DNA of 60,609 bases from a bacterium (GTDB lineage: Bacteria; Babelota; Babeliae; Babelales; UBA12409). Positions 1 through 9,578 of the stretch are shown piece after piece. The notes under the pieces are model-generated. The model was not told the DNA's origin. It ran no database searches and was given only the letters and a program-made list of their open reading frames with translations. Made by a program: the position numbers and the translations under genes. The number at the start of each line of letters is the position of its first letter. Within the stretch, counting starts at the first letter, position 1. The DNA is taken from assembly GCA_021823685.1 (NCBI GenBank), contig JAKANL010000007.1, forward strand, positions 1-60,609. Direction: 5' to 3'.

Positions 1-11
1 CCGATCTTACT

Positions 12-812
12 GTGAATATGCAAAGAACTTTACTTTTTTATTGTCTGTTCAGCGGCTGCACGTTGGCGATGCAATCCGGGCGATTGCAGGGGCTCAGGGG
101 AAGTGCTGGCGGTGCGTGCGTCGAGGCTGAGACGAGCGCTTCGCGTTTGGCTTTCTGGGACCCCATGGGAGCCATGGGCGGATTGGCTATGTCTGGCGCC
201 GATTGGGGCTGTGCGAGCTCTGACGCGGTTTCTGGCGAGAACATGCATGATGTTCCCCGCGTGACCTTCTACGATGAGTTGAATGCGTTTTGTGCCTTTG
301 TGCAAAGTTGCGGAAGTGTGTGTACCCTTGAACCAGGGGTTTTGCGCGCAATGATCGATGCACTTGAAGCTCTCAAGTGCAAGCCGAGTTTTATGGGTCA
401 GCACCATGAGATGATGAATGGCGTGCGTTTTTTGCACGGTTTGCTTTATGACCTTTTTGCTTTTAAGCAAGCATCATCTGATAACGTTATGAGCAACGCG
501 GCGGCACGAATGGCGCTAAAAAGATATGGTGCAATAATGCGGCTTATGGCACGTTTGCGGGAAGTAAAAAATATTGAAGACAAATGTGTGCGGAGTTTTG
601 CAGTCGTTTTTGATCAGCCGGTAGCAGCAAGGGATGTTTGTACGTTGCTTTTGGGGGCTATGCGGGACTTGCGGACAATTTCTCGCATGCAAAGATTGGG
701 GCTTTCTTCTTCAGAAGTAACCTCAATGGCTGCGTATTTTGCTGAAGTATTCAATCGCGTTTTTGCCGAGCATATTACTTCCATGCAAGCTATACTTGAA
801 GAGGTTTGTTAG
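12..812 (+). CDS. Predicted secreted hypothetical protein, paralog of the next gene
   Basis: ORF with N-terminal hydrophobic signal MNMQRTLLFYCLFSGCTLA. GTG start supported by alignment to the downstream paralog start (MNIQKILFWCCLVGGQLLA). Shares an 'FWxxxGAxGGLA' segment and a C-terminal repeat-like segment with it. Confidence 0.7.
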   Translation: MNMQRTLLFYCLFSGCTLAMQSGRLQGLRGSAGGACVEAETSASRLAFWDPMGAMGGLAMSGADWGCASSDAVSGENMHDVPRVTFYDELNAFCAFVQSCGSVCTLEPGVLRAMIDALEALKCKPSFMGQHHEMMNGVRFLHGLLYDLFAFKQASSDNVMSNAAARMALKRYGAIMRLMARLREVKNIEDKCVRSFAVVFDQPVAARDVCTLLLGAMRDLRTISRMQRLGLSSSEVTSMAAYFAEVFNRVFAEHITSMQAILEEVC

Positions 813-829
813 ATTTTTGAGGATTTTTT

Positions 830-2527
830 ATGAATATACAAAAAATATTGTTTTGGTGTTGCTTGGTGGGTGGTCAGTTGTTAGCAATGGAAGAAAAGCC
901 TTCGCAGGCGCTCGCGGTGAAAAAACCAGGTGAAGTTGGCGCGTTGGCCGACGCGGAGTTTTCACATTTGGGCTTTTGGGGGAAAACCGGCGTGGCCGTT
1001 GGAGCTGTCGGCGGTTTGGCTACACTTGGAATTGGTGCCGGGCTCTTTTTTGCGCCCAAAGCGGATAGAGACCTCGGTTATAAAGAACGCGTAACTAAAG
1101 TGTTGGCTAGGATGGGAGCGCTTGTGCCATTCGGGGCACGCCGGCAGTCACGTGCATGTTCGGAAAATGCCGAAAGTTCTCTTGTGGCGGCGGATAGGCT
1201 TACGGGCTGTGATGAAACTGTGAGCGCGGCTACGTCCGTGCGGCAAAATGCGGATAGTCAGTCCAAGGCAGCAGCAGAGACGAATCGCGCCACCGGTGGG
1301 TCAGTGTTGCGAAGCCTTTGCGACGAAGAAATTTCTCAGGAAGAAAAACCGCAGGCGCTTGCGAAAAGCAGCGTTGCTGGCGGGGTTCGTGCAATAGGTG
1401 GATGTGATTCTACAGCTGATTCTTTTCTCGCGATGGAAAGGGTATGCAACAGTGTTTGTGGCGATCACTCCATAGGGGGTTACCAGCGCGGTGTTGTCGA
1501 AGCTATGGGAAGGCGGGTTGAGAAAGAAGAAGTTCTTGCGTTGCTTAGACAGTTCCTGGCGAATATTGAGAAGATCAGCGGTGACCCATCTTTTATTGAT
1601 GCATATCGGAAGAAAGTTCGGCGTGACCCGAACGTTGAGCGCGTGTGTGGCACTTTTCAGCGGGATTTGAGTGTTTTATCGGATTCAAAGGTCGAACCGT
1701 TGGTTAATGTGCTAGCTCTGGTGAAGAAAATATATTGCCGTAATTCTGTGCAAGAATTTCGCACAGATTTTGCTGAGCTTATGCAAAGAGATGTTAAAGA
1801 AGCGGATGTTTTCTCGTTACTCAAAGAATGCGTAGATGGTATGGAGGCGGTTAAGCAGAGTCGGCATTATGCTGATATAGTTGATATGTGCGACCTTAGT
1901 CCTCGTGAGGTGGATGCGAAACTTACGCATTTTCGGCGGATGTTGGAAGTTCTTTCCGATTTCGGGGCGGCATCATTACTTGGTGTGATAGCTACCGCAC
2001 AAAAAATACGGGATTGTGTCTTTGACGGCTTTTCCATTGAACGCTATCAAGAAGTTTTTGCAGAGGTTCTGAAACGGGATGTTAGGGAGGATGAAGTTCT
2101 CGGGCTGCTCAAAAAATATATAGATGATCTTGAGGCTGCTAAACGTACTGGTGTATCTGAGAGGGCCGGAAACGCGTCTGAGGTGGATGCGCTGATTAAC
2201 TCTTTTCGACAGGATCTGAAAATGCTTTCGGATCCGAAAGCATTTTCGTTGGTTAATGCGATAAATGCTGCGCTAAAAGTATATGATTTTGTTCATAAAG
2301 ATCATTCCGTTGAGGGCTATCGACGCTATTTTCTCACGGTTATGCCAAGGCCTGTTGAGAAAGAAGACGTTCCAGCGTTGCTCAAAAAGTGCATCGATGA
2401 TCTTCACTTGGCTATGCGCAGTCCCTGCTTCACTGAAGCGCTCGCACAATTACAACTTACCAAACAAAAGGTGAGAGGAATGCGGGATGTTTTGCTGCAC
2501 GATTATTTTTATGCGTTTAGGGAATAA
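830..2527 (+). CDS. Predicted secreted protein with about four ~90-97 aa tandem repeats
   Basis: Signal peptide MNIQKILFWCCLVGGQLLAMEE. Repeats of the type 'SxxxYxxxFxEvmxRdVxeeeVlxLLkkcidd(l/m)eaxk...FrxdLxxLSDxkxxxLvnvxxxxxKi'. Confidence 0.8.
   Translation: MNIQKILFWCCLVGGQLLAMEEKPSQALAVKKPGEVGALADAEFSHLGFWGKTGVAVGAVGGLATLGIGAGLFFAPKADRDLGYKERVTKVLARMGALVPFGARRQSRACSENAESSLVAADRLTGCDETVSAATSVRQNADSQSKAAAETNRATGGSVLRSLCDEEISQEEKPQALAKSSVAGGVRAIGGCDSTADSFLAMERVCNSVCGDHSIGGYQRGVVEAMGRRVEKEEVLALLRQFLANIEKISGDPSFIDAYRKKVRRDPNVERVCGTFQRDLSVLSDSKVEPLVNVLALVKKIYCRNSVQEFRTDFAELMQRDVKEADVFSLLKECVDGMEAVKQSRHYADIVDMCDLSPREVDAKLTHFRRMLEVLSDFGAASLLGVIATAQKIRDCVFDGFSIERYQEVFAEVLKRDVREDEVLGLLKKYIDDLEAAKRTGVSERAGNASEVDALINSFRQDLKMLSDPKAFSLVNAINAALKVYDFVHKDHSVEGYRRYFLTVMPRPVEKEDVPALLKKCIDDLHLAMRSPCFTEALAQLQLTKQKVRGMRDVLLHDYFYAFRE
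1442..2527 (+). repeat. Four degenerate in-frame protein repeats (starts about 1442, 1733, 2009, 2282)
   Basis: Manual alignment of the 565-aa translation; spacings about 291, 276 and 273 nt, last copy truncated. Confidence 0.75.
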
Positions 2528-2537
2528 CGGGCGCACG

Positions 2538-4847
2538 TTATCCTAAAAACGAACTATCGATTTTTTTTACGCCGCTTTTAAATTGTGCGGTGAGATATGT
2601 TTTTCCGTTTTCTTTGGTCTCAACGGCCTGAATAATACCCACGCCGAATGTTGGATGCGTAATCGGCTGGTATACTTTCCAAGATTTTTTTTTGTTTGTT
2701 GCATGCGGTGAAAGCGACGGTTTTGGCGCAGAACTTTTTGTTTGGTGCGCTATTGTTGATGAACGACTTTTCCCCGTCTCCGCATAAAGCTTGGGTGGGT
2801 GCGAATGGATTTCGCGCGGTACGCTGGCTTGAAAATCGGTGCGTGCTTGGTTTGAAAAAGTTTGAATCGTTGGGCGTGCTGGTGCGCCGGTAAACCATTG
2901 CTGCGCAAACCATTGTGCCTGTACTTCGCGCCATGCCGCGCATTCCTGTAAGCTCAATAAGCTCGTTGGCATTTCAGCAACAAATCGCGATGCGGTTTGA
3001 TATAACGTGTTACCGTAAACTGTGCGAAATTCTGTTCTGGTGAGCAAAAGATAATTTTGCGCACGTGTCATGCCAACGTATAATAATCTTCGCTCTTCTT
3101 CGATATTTGATTCGTTGTCCAAAGATTTTGTGCTTGGCAAGAGCCCTTCTTCCAGGCCGGCGATTATAACGGTGTCAAATTCGAGCCCTTTGGCGGCGTG
3201 CAAGGTCATGAGTTGAATACATGCTGCGCCTTTTTCTTGGTGAACAGCATCTTGCAGAAGCGCGATTTCTTGGAGCAATTGTTCTAATGTCGTTACGCCC
3301 TGATCTTGGAAAAATTGTGCGGCGTTAATGAGCTCTTGCACGTTTTGCAGACGGCTTTCAGCTTCCTGCGGTTCGTATTCATCGTTAAGATATGCTGCAT
3401 ACTCGAGCGTTTTTATTAAGTATTCAAAAATATAATGCGGAAGATGGTCTGTTGGCGCTTGTTCGAGCACGTGGAGAAATCCACGCAAGCTTGTTGCTTG
3501 CGCAGTTGCTAACGTTTTTTCTTCGAGTAATTTGTGCGCGACATCGCGATAGGTGAGCAGCGGCTGCGCCTGCCAAACCGCCATAAATTGTTCAATAAAG
3601 GCGTCACCAAGCCGGCGTGGTGGGCAATTAATGGCGCGCGTGAAGGCAATGCGATCATACGGGTTAGCGATCAATCGTGCGTACGCCAAAATATCTTTCA
3701 CTTCTTTGCGATCATAAAATTGTGTGCCGCCGACAATGCGATAGGGAATCGATCGCTTGAGCAGCGCTTCTTCGATGGTGCGTGATTGCGCGTGCGTTCG
3801 GTAAAGAACGGCGATAGTTGTTGGGTCAACCATGCGTGCGCGGGTTTTAACCGTGTGCGCGATAAGATCAGCTTCTTGGTGCTCTGAGCGGCACAGGCAG
3901 AGCGCGATGCGATTGTTGCCCGTGCGTTGCGACCATAATTGTTTAGGATTGCGGTTGGTGTTATTGGCAATGAGCGCATTGGCCAGCGTAAGTATCGGCT
4001 GTACCGACCGATAATTTTGTTCAACCGTTATGCAGGTAGTGTTTGGGAACGTGGTTGCAAATGATAAAATATTATCAACGGTAGCGCCGCGCCATGAATA
4101 AATCGATTGATCTTCGTCGCCTACCGCGCACAGCGAATCGATGGCAAAATCTTTATGATCAAGCGTCATTGCCTTGAGAAGTTCGTGCTGTACGTGGTTG
4201 GTGTCTTGGTATTCGTCGACCAATACATGGCGTATTTGTCCACGAAAACGGAGCGCAAATGCGGGTTGTGCGAACAAATCGAGCGCTTTGATTAAAAGAT
4301 CATCAAAATCGAGACAATTACTGATACGTTTTTCAGCTTCATAAGCGTTATAAATATCATTGAGCATGCTGTTTTCGGCCAGTTCACTATATGCCGGCGT
4401 GTTTTTATGCAGGCCGATGTGATAATGCGCCTGACGTGCCGAAAGCCGTTTATTGCCCGCGCGTTCTAATAATTTTTTAAGCATAGCCAGCTGATCATCG
4501 GAATCCAGGATGGTGAAATGCGCCAGGCCGAGCATGTGGGCATTAATTTTAAGCAGGCGTAAACAATAGGCGTGAAATGTGCCGATAAAAGGGAGCTCGG
4601 TATCCGGCCCCAAAAATGAACCAATACGATGGCGCATTTCTTGAGCGGCTTTGTTGGTAAAGGTGAGCGCAACGATCGAGCTTGGTAGCGCATGCATATT
4701 GAGTAAAAGGTGCGCAATGCGTGCGGTGATGATGCGCGTTTTGCCCGAACCTGCACCAGCTATAACAAGTATCGGCCCACGTTCGTGCGTCGCTGCTTGT
4801 TGTTGCGGTTCATTGAGTTGGTTACGTAAAAAGCTTTCGAAATCCAT
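2538..4847 (-). CDS. uvrD: ATP-dependent DNA helicase UvrD/PcrA (SF1)
   Basis: LNEPQQQAATHERGPILVIAGAGSGKTRIITARI (Q motif/Walker A), VDEYQDTN, GDEDQSIYSWRGA, LMTLHAAKGLEFDTVIIAGLEEG, VGMTRAQ; C-terminal Tudor-like tail HPTFGVGIIQ. Confidence 0.95.
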   Translation of the reverse strand: MDFESFLRNQLNEPQQQAATHERGPILVIAGAGSGKTRIITARIAHLLLNMHALPSSIVALTFTNKAAQEMRHRIGSFLGPDTELPFIGTFHAYCLRLLKINAHMLGLAHFTILDSDDQLAMLKKLLERAGNKRLSARQAHYHIGLHKNTPAYSELAENSMLNDIYNAYEAEKRISNCLDFDDLLIKALDLFAQPAFALRFRGQIRHVLVDEYQDTNHVQHELLKAMTLDHKDFAIDSLCAVGDEDQSIYSWRGATVDNILSFATTFPNTTCITVEQNYRSVQPILTLANALIANNTNRNPKQLWSQRTGNNRIALCLCRSEHQEADLIAHTVKTRARMVDPTTIAVLYRTHAQSRTIEEALLKRSIPYRIVGGTQFYDRKEVKDILAYARLIANPYDRIAFTRAINCPPRRLGDAFIEQFMAVWQAQPLLTYRDVAHKLLEEKTLATAQATSLRGFLHVLEQAPTDHLPHYIFEYLIKTLEYAAYLNDEYEPQEAESRLQNVQELINAAQFFQDQGVTTLEQLLQEIALLQDAVHQEKGAACIQLMTLHAAKGLEFDTVIIAGLEEGLLPSTKSLDNESNIEEERRLLYVGMTRAQNYLLLTRTEFRTVYGNTLYQTASRFVAEMPTSLLSLQECAAWREVQAQWFAQQWFTGAPARPTIQTFSNQARTDFQASVPREIHSHPPKLYAETGKSRSSTIAHQTKSSAPKPSLSPHATNKKKSWKVYQPITHPTFGVGIIQAVETKENGKTYLTAQFKSGVKKIDSSFLG

Positions 4848-4978
4848 GCACTCAGTGTAGCAACGACTTTCGTGCCTGGAAAGCGATCCGTCGTCGCCCG
4901 TCTTCGCCGTGGGTTACGAATGGACGCGGCCAAGCTTTCAAGCCGGTGCGCGCTTCGTTGCGTGATTGTGCTGTGCCT

Positions 4979-5980
4979 CTAGTTGAGTTCGCTGGTAACT
5001 ACTGCCGCTTGGTAGTGCATGTTTTTCAGCAGGCACTGTGCGCGATCGCTGGTAACGAATGCGCACGATTGTATGATGCGATCGACGAACATGTATTGGG
5101 TATCAATCTTGCGGCGCAGGTCCTCAATGTGTTTGCGGTAACTTGGTGCCAGGCTTGGCAGTGCCGTGCTTGCACCAGCGGTTATGGCACAACCTGCTGT
5201 TGTTGCAATGCAGGCTTCTTTTGAAATAACGCCGCTCAAGTACGCACATATGCTGCCCAATGCGATGGCGCCGCTTGCAATATAGCCGCCCGTGCGCACG
5301 TTTTTAAGCTTATCTTTTGCCTTGATAAATTCAGATTGTGGGCGCTTGCGTGCGACGATGTCGCATATACGCTTTGAAAAAGCTTCAAGCGTTGCTTCAA
5401 AGGCTGACGTGTAGCCGGTACGTTCCATGCGGGTCATGAGGTTGTTTATGTGATTATATGGTGTATAGGATGGGGCTTGCGTTGCAATGAGCATCACGCG
5501 TTCTAATTGGTTATGCAGTAGCGCAATATTGCCGAGCCGTTCAAGTTTGTCGCATGCATGGAAAATAATCGAGTAATCGCTGACTTTGATGCCAAAATCA
5601 ACCGCGGGTACTAAATCAAGCATGTGATAGCTATAATGATATTCTGGGACTTCAATGTAATGCGTTCGCCACTCGTAGCGTGGTTTGACGTATGTTGTGT
5701 ATGTGCAGTGGCAATTATCATGGCAGCAGCAATTGGTATGGCATGAATTACATGATGATTGTGCGCAACAACACCATGGCTGATGGCAGCAGGTTGTGTG
5801 TCCGTAAAACGTTGGTTCCCAGCTTGATATTGTTTCCAGGCGGTAGGTTGTGCGTGTTTCTTTGATAAGCACTTTATCTGGTTGGACGGTTTGCTCAACG
5901 CTATACGTTGTGTAATCTGCGTGGCAGGTGCCGACCAGCGCTAAAACGATTATGGATAAGCGTGCATACAGAATTTTCAT
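4979..5980 (-). CDS. Predicted secreted protein with Cys/His-dense cluster
   Basis: Signal peptide MKILYARLSIIVLALVGTCHA; segment TTCCHQPWCCCAQSSCNSCHTNCCCHDNCHC; C-terminal hydrophobic GYIASGAIALGSICAYLSG stretch. Confidence 0.75.
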   Translation of the reverse strand: MKILYARLSIIVLALVGTCHADYTTYSVEQTVQPDKVLIKETRTTYRLETISSWEPTFYGHTTCCHQPWCCCAQSSCNSCHTNCCCHDNCHCTYTTYVKPRYEWRTHYIEVPEYHYSYHMLDLVPAVDFGIKVSDYSIIFHACDKLERLGNIALLHNQLERVMLIATQAPSYTPYNHINNLMTRMERTGYTSAFEATLEAFSKRICDIVARKRPQSEFIKAKDKLKNVRTGGYIASGAIALGSICAYLSGVISKEACIATTAGCAITAGASTALPSLAPSYRKHIEDLRRKIDTQYMFVDRIIQSCAFVTSDRAQCLLKNMHYQAAVVTSELN

Positions 5981-6120
5981 ACGGTTTCCTTTAGGATAAT
6001 TTTGGCATGTGCCAATTTCTTAAACCATTGTAGCATGTTTTTTATTTTTTTAGTCGGTCTTTGTTGCGCGGTTATTTTTTTCGTGTACAGTAAAGTTTCT
6101 GAAAGCCATGAAGGGGATTT

Positions 6121-6951
6121 ATGATTACGTATGTCGTTGTATTGTTAGCCATATTGAGCCCGTGTACCGTACACGCTATGGACCCGCAACCAAAAGTTGG
6201 TGGCGGCGCGCAGGCAGGGCGAGCGGGAGTGCATATGGTTGAGGGGGTGGAAGCGCCGTTAGGTGTTTTGGTTTTTACCGCAACTTCGTATGCATTTGAT
6301 TGGCTGTGCGAGCCATGGCGACGCGATCGTGCCTTTACGCAGGCGATCTTGCGTATTAATGATCGCATTGAAAGTTATGCTGAAAAACTTAATCTTGACG
6401 ATGTCGCCGGGGGAGGCAATTATCCGCGGGGCTATATTGCGTATCTGGCCGATCGTCATCATAACCATCTTGGTTCGGCCGATATCACTAAAGCGTGTAA
6501 TAAATTGACTATTGCTATTGATCACTTAGAACAGGTGCGCCGACAACGCACGGGTCCTGAATTTATCGAAGTAGAAAAAGTGCTCGAGCGTTTTAAATAC
6601 TATCGCGAGAGTTGCATTGCCTACAAAAGGCAGCTTTACGCCGCTGACTACCAGTTTGTGGCGTCGCTCTCTGCCGGTTACTCCCTGCTTTTAAAAGCGC
6701 TTGAGATGCCCAACCTTGGGCGCGCGTTGGCGCGATTTTTTGCCAGAGAAGAGGGGGATGTCGTAGCCGCTCTTGAGGGAGTTGATCGAACCATCCTTGC
6801 TCTGGAAGAAATATCAAAAAAACATGGCTCAGATCCCGATTTTGCGGCAACCCTATGCATGCGCAGACTTTTTGGCGCTTGTCGAACAAAGCTTGCGCAG
6901 GAACGCAGGATTTGCTCGCAATTGAGTTCGATTGGCGATTTTGAAGGGTGA
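6121..6951 (+). CDS. Predicted secreted hypothetical protein
   Basis: 276-aa ORF with signal-like N-terminus MITYVVVLLAILSPCTVHA; no recognised domain. Confidence 0.7.
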   Translation: MITYVVVLLAILSPCTVHAMDPQPKVGGGAQAGRAGVHMVEGVEAPLGVLVFTATSYAFDWLCEPWRRDRAFTQAILRINDRIESYAEKLNLDDVAGGGNYPRGYIAYLADRHHNHLGSADITKACNKLTIAIDHLEQVRRQRTGPEFIEVEKVLERFKYYRESCIAYKRQLYAADYQFVASLSAGYSLLLKALEMPNLGRALARFFAREEGDVVAALEGVDRTILALEEISKKHGSDPDFAATLCMRRLFGACRTKLAQERRICSQLSSIGDFEG

Positions 6952-6954
6952 GGC

Positions 6955-8076
6955 TTAGCCGTGCCAGGTGCGCAGGTAGGCAATAAGAGGTTCGATGCCC
7001 GGTTTGCTTGTTGCTGCGATGAGCACGCGTGGTTCGTAGGCCTCGATGGCCACATTAAACGTGGCCAGTTCTTCTTCGTTGAGGCGGTCGGCTTTGTTAA
7101 AAACGTAGAGCACTGGCTTATCGACTTCTAAATCTTGTAAAATTTCATGAACGACTTCGATATGCACTTGCCAATCAGGGTCTGCGCAATCGATGACATG
7201 CAGCAGCAGCGAGGCATATTGCAATTCTGATAGTGTTGATTTAAATGCATCAATAAGCTTGTGCGGCAGGTATTGAATAAACCCGACGGTATCAGAAATA
7301 AGCCCCTTTTTAGCGCCGTCGATATAGAGTTCGCGCGTTGTGGTATCAAGTGTTGCAAAGAGCTTGTCTTCGGCTAATACGCTGGCCTTGGTAAGGGCAT
7401 TGATGATTGTCGACTTGCCTGCATTGGTATAACCAATCAAACACAAATGGGGTACTTTACTCGCGATGCGCTGTTTGCGTTGGGTATCGCGCCGCGTTTG
7501 CAGCTGATGGAGCTGCCGGTTGATTTTGTTAATTAAGTTTTCGATGAATCGTTTTTCTTTTTCTTTGAGCGTTTCGCCAAAGCCGCTCATTACGCCGATG
7601 GTTCCGCGTTGTTGTTCAAGATGGATGCCCTTGCCGGCTAGGCGCGTTTTTTTGTGTTCAAGGTACGCAACTTCCACTTGCATTTTGCCCTCGGCTGAAT
7701 GGGCTGCTTTTTTGAAAATATCCAAAATGAGCATGGTGCGATCGACGACGATACAGCCGATGTAATCTTCAATTTTGCGTTCCTGTTGTGCCGTGAGCGG
7801 TTCGGAAATAATTACCTGCTTGATGTTCTTTTCTGCACAAAATTCACGGACTTCCTCAAGTTTGCCGGGCGTTAGAAAAGTATTTGGATGTATTTCGCGT
7901 AATTTGACGATAAGTGCGTGATCATAGAGTGTTCCATTTGACTTAATCAAGTTGAAAAATTCATCAAAATACGACTGGATATTTTTCGTTTTATTGTATG
8001 GTGCCTGAATACAGAGTGCTAACGTCTCTGGATGTGCCCGCGTATCAAGATTTTGTGCTCTGGTCATTATGCGCAA
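6955..8076 (-). CDS. hflX: GTPase HflX
   Basis: GYTNAGKSTIINAL (G1), LFATLDTTTR, DTVGFIQYLPHKLIDAFKSTL, NKAD; HflX N-terminal domain TPGKLEEVRE. Confidence 0.93.
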   Translation of the reverse strand: MRIMTRAQNLDTRAHPETLALCIQAPYNKTKNIQSYFDEFFNLIKSNGTLYDHALIVKLREIHPNTFLTPGKLEEVREFCAEKNIKQVIISEPLTAQQERKIEDYIGCIVVDRTMLILDIFKKAAHSAEGKMQVEVAYLEHKKTRLAGKGIHLEQQRGTIGVMSGFGETLKEKEKRFIENLINKINRQLHQLQTRRDTQRKQRIASKVPHLCLIGYTNAGKSTIINALTKASVLAEDKLFATLDTTTRELYIDGAKKGLISDTVGFIQYLPHKLIDAFKSTLSELQYASLLLHVIDCADPDWQVHIEVVHEILQDLEVDKPVLYVFNKADRLNEEELATFNVAIEAYEPRVLIAATSKPGIEPLIAYLRTWHG

Positions 8077-8105
8077 CCTCTAATTACGGTGATTATTCCT
8101 TTTTG

Positions 8106-8134
8106 AGTATACGCAAAGCTGGCCCTGCGTACAA
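8106..8134 (-). promoter_or_regulatory. Candidate sigma70-type promoter for hflX
   Basis: On minus strand TTGTAC-N17-TATACT just upstream of hflX. Confidence 0.45.
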
Positions 8135-8153
8135 ATAGGGAGGGCTGCCACCA

Positions 8154-8181
8154 TTGAGTTTTGCGGTATGTATGGTATACT
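8154..8181 (+). promoter_or_regulatory. Candidate extended -10 promoter for ffh operon
   Basis: TTGAGT-N16-TATACT with upstream TG (TGGTATACT), 46 nt before ffh ATG. Confidence 0.5.
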
Positions 8182-8226
8182 CAAAATATCATAAAAATGC
8201 GTGTAGAACGGAAAGCATAAACGGGT

Positions 8227-9552
8227 ATGTTCGATTTTTTATCTGAGCAATTTTCTTCATTTTTTTCGCATTTGGTCGGTACGCGTACGCTCAGTGAGCG
8301 CAATATGCAGGAGTCGGTTGAAAAAGTGCGCGAAGCGCTGGTACAGGCCGATGTCCCGCACCATGTTGTCGAACAATTTGTCGCGCATGTTAGGGCCGAT
8401 CTTGTGGGCAAATCAGTTCTCAAATCGCTCAATCCGGCCGAGCAGTTCGTCAAAGTAGTATATGATCGTCTCGTGGCTTTTTTGTCAGTCGCCCAAACCA
8501 AATCATTAACGCAGTTGCCGCGTAAATCGGTAGTGATGGTGTGTGGTTTACAGGGTTCCGGTAAAACGACAACGATTGCAAAGCTAGCCAATTACCTTAA
8601 AAAACTGGATGCGCGTAAGCGCATTGCGTGCGCTTCACTCGATTTTTATCGGCCAGCAGCTGGTGATCAACTGGCTATTCTTGCCAAACAGGTTGGTATC
8701 GATAGTATCACGCCTGGCGGTACCGATGTTATACAAGCAGCACGTGAACTTAAAACTTTTTTTGATCGCAGTGAATACGATGTGCTCCTCGTAGATACCG
8801 CCGGTCGCTTGCATATTGACCAAACGTTACTTGGCGAGCTTGATGCGGTACGCGCGATCATCAAGCCGACGTATGTTTTTTTAGTGCTTGATGCCATGAC
8901 GGGCCAAGAATCGTTGGCGGTAGCACAGGCATTTCAGGATGTTACGGGTTTTGATGGAGCTATTCTGACCAAAACCGATAGCGATACCCGAGCTGGGGCA
9001 TCATTTGCTTTTGCCTACGCGCTCAAAAAACCGATAGTTTTTATTGGTACTGGCGAGAAGATTGATGAATTAGTCCCGTTCTATCCAGAGCGTGCTGCCA
9101 AGCAGATTTTGGGGATGGGGGATTTAGAGGGTCTTTTGGAGCGTGCTGATGCACAAATGAGCCGCCAAGAGCAAGAGCGTTCAGCGCGCGCCATGATACG
9201 TGGCGATTTTACGCTTGAAGATTTTGCAAAACAGCTGGATATGATGTCTGGGATGGGTTCGCTGAGTCAGGTGATGCGCATGCTCCCTGGTATGGGCGGC
9301 CTGGGCAAAATAGACTCGGCGCAGTTGGCCAAAGGAGAATTGGAAATGAAGCGATTTCGGGTGATTATGAATTCGATGACGCGCAAAGAACGTCAACGGC
9401 CTGCAATAATCGATAAATCGCGCAGTGCGCGCATTGCAAAAGGTGCCGGCGTAGTGCCGGGGGATGTCGCGGCAATGCTTGAAAAATTTGAACAAAGTAA
9501 ACAATTTGTTAAACTTTTACATAAGAGCGGTTCTTTTAGAAAATTTTTTTAA
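8227..9552 (+). CDS. ffh: Signal recognition particle protein Ffh
   Basis: GLQGSGKTTTIAKLA, DTAGRLHID, TKTDSDTRAG; M-domain GMGSLSQVMRMLPGMGG. Confidence 0.96.
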   Translation: MFDFLSEQFSSFFSHLVGTRTLSERNMQESVEKVREALVQADVPHHVVEQFVAHVRADLVGKSVLKSLNPAEQFVKVVYDRLVAFLSVAQTKSLTQLPRKSVVMVCGLQGSGKTTTIAKLANYLKKLDARKRIACASLDFYRPAAGDQLAILAKQVGIDSITPGGTDVIQAARELKTFFDRSEYDVLLVDTAGRLHIDQTLLGELDAVRAIIKPTYVFLVLDAMTGQESLAVAQAFQDVTGFDGAILTKTDSDTRAGASFAFAYALKKPIVFIGTGEKIDELVPFYPERAAKQILGMGDLEGLLERADAQMSRQEQERSARAMIRGDFTLEDFAKQLDMMSGMGSLSQVMRMLPGMGGLGKIDSAQLAKGELEMKRFRVIMNSMTRKERQRPAIIDKSRSARIAKGAGVVPGDVAAMLEKFEQSKQFVKLLHKSGSFRKFF

Positions 9553-9578
9553 TAAATACGTTGTTTTTGAGGGAAGGT

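Noticed and set aside
2696-4860. Plus-strand ORFs inside uvrD
   Set aside because: Antisense to a convincingly identified UvrD helicase.
5611-5898. 95-aa alternative-frame ORF within the Cys/His gene
   Set aside because: Overlaps the signal-peptide-bearing ORF; low-complexity His-rich composition is a frame-shifted echo of the Cys/His codons.
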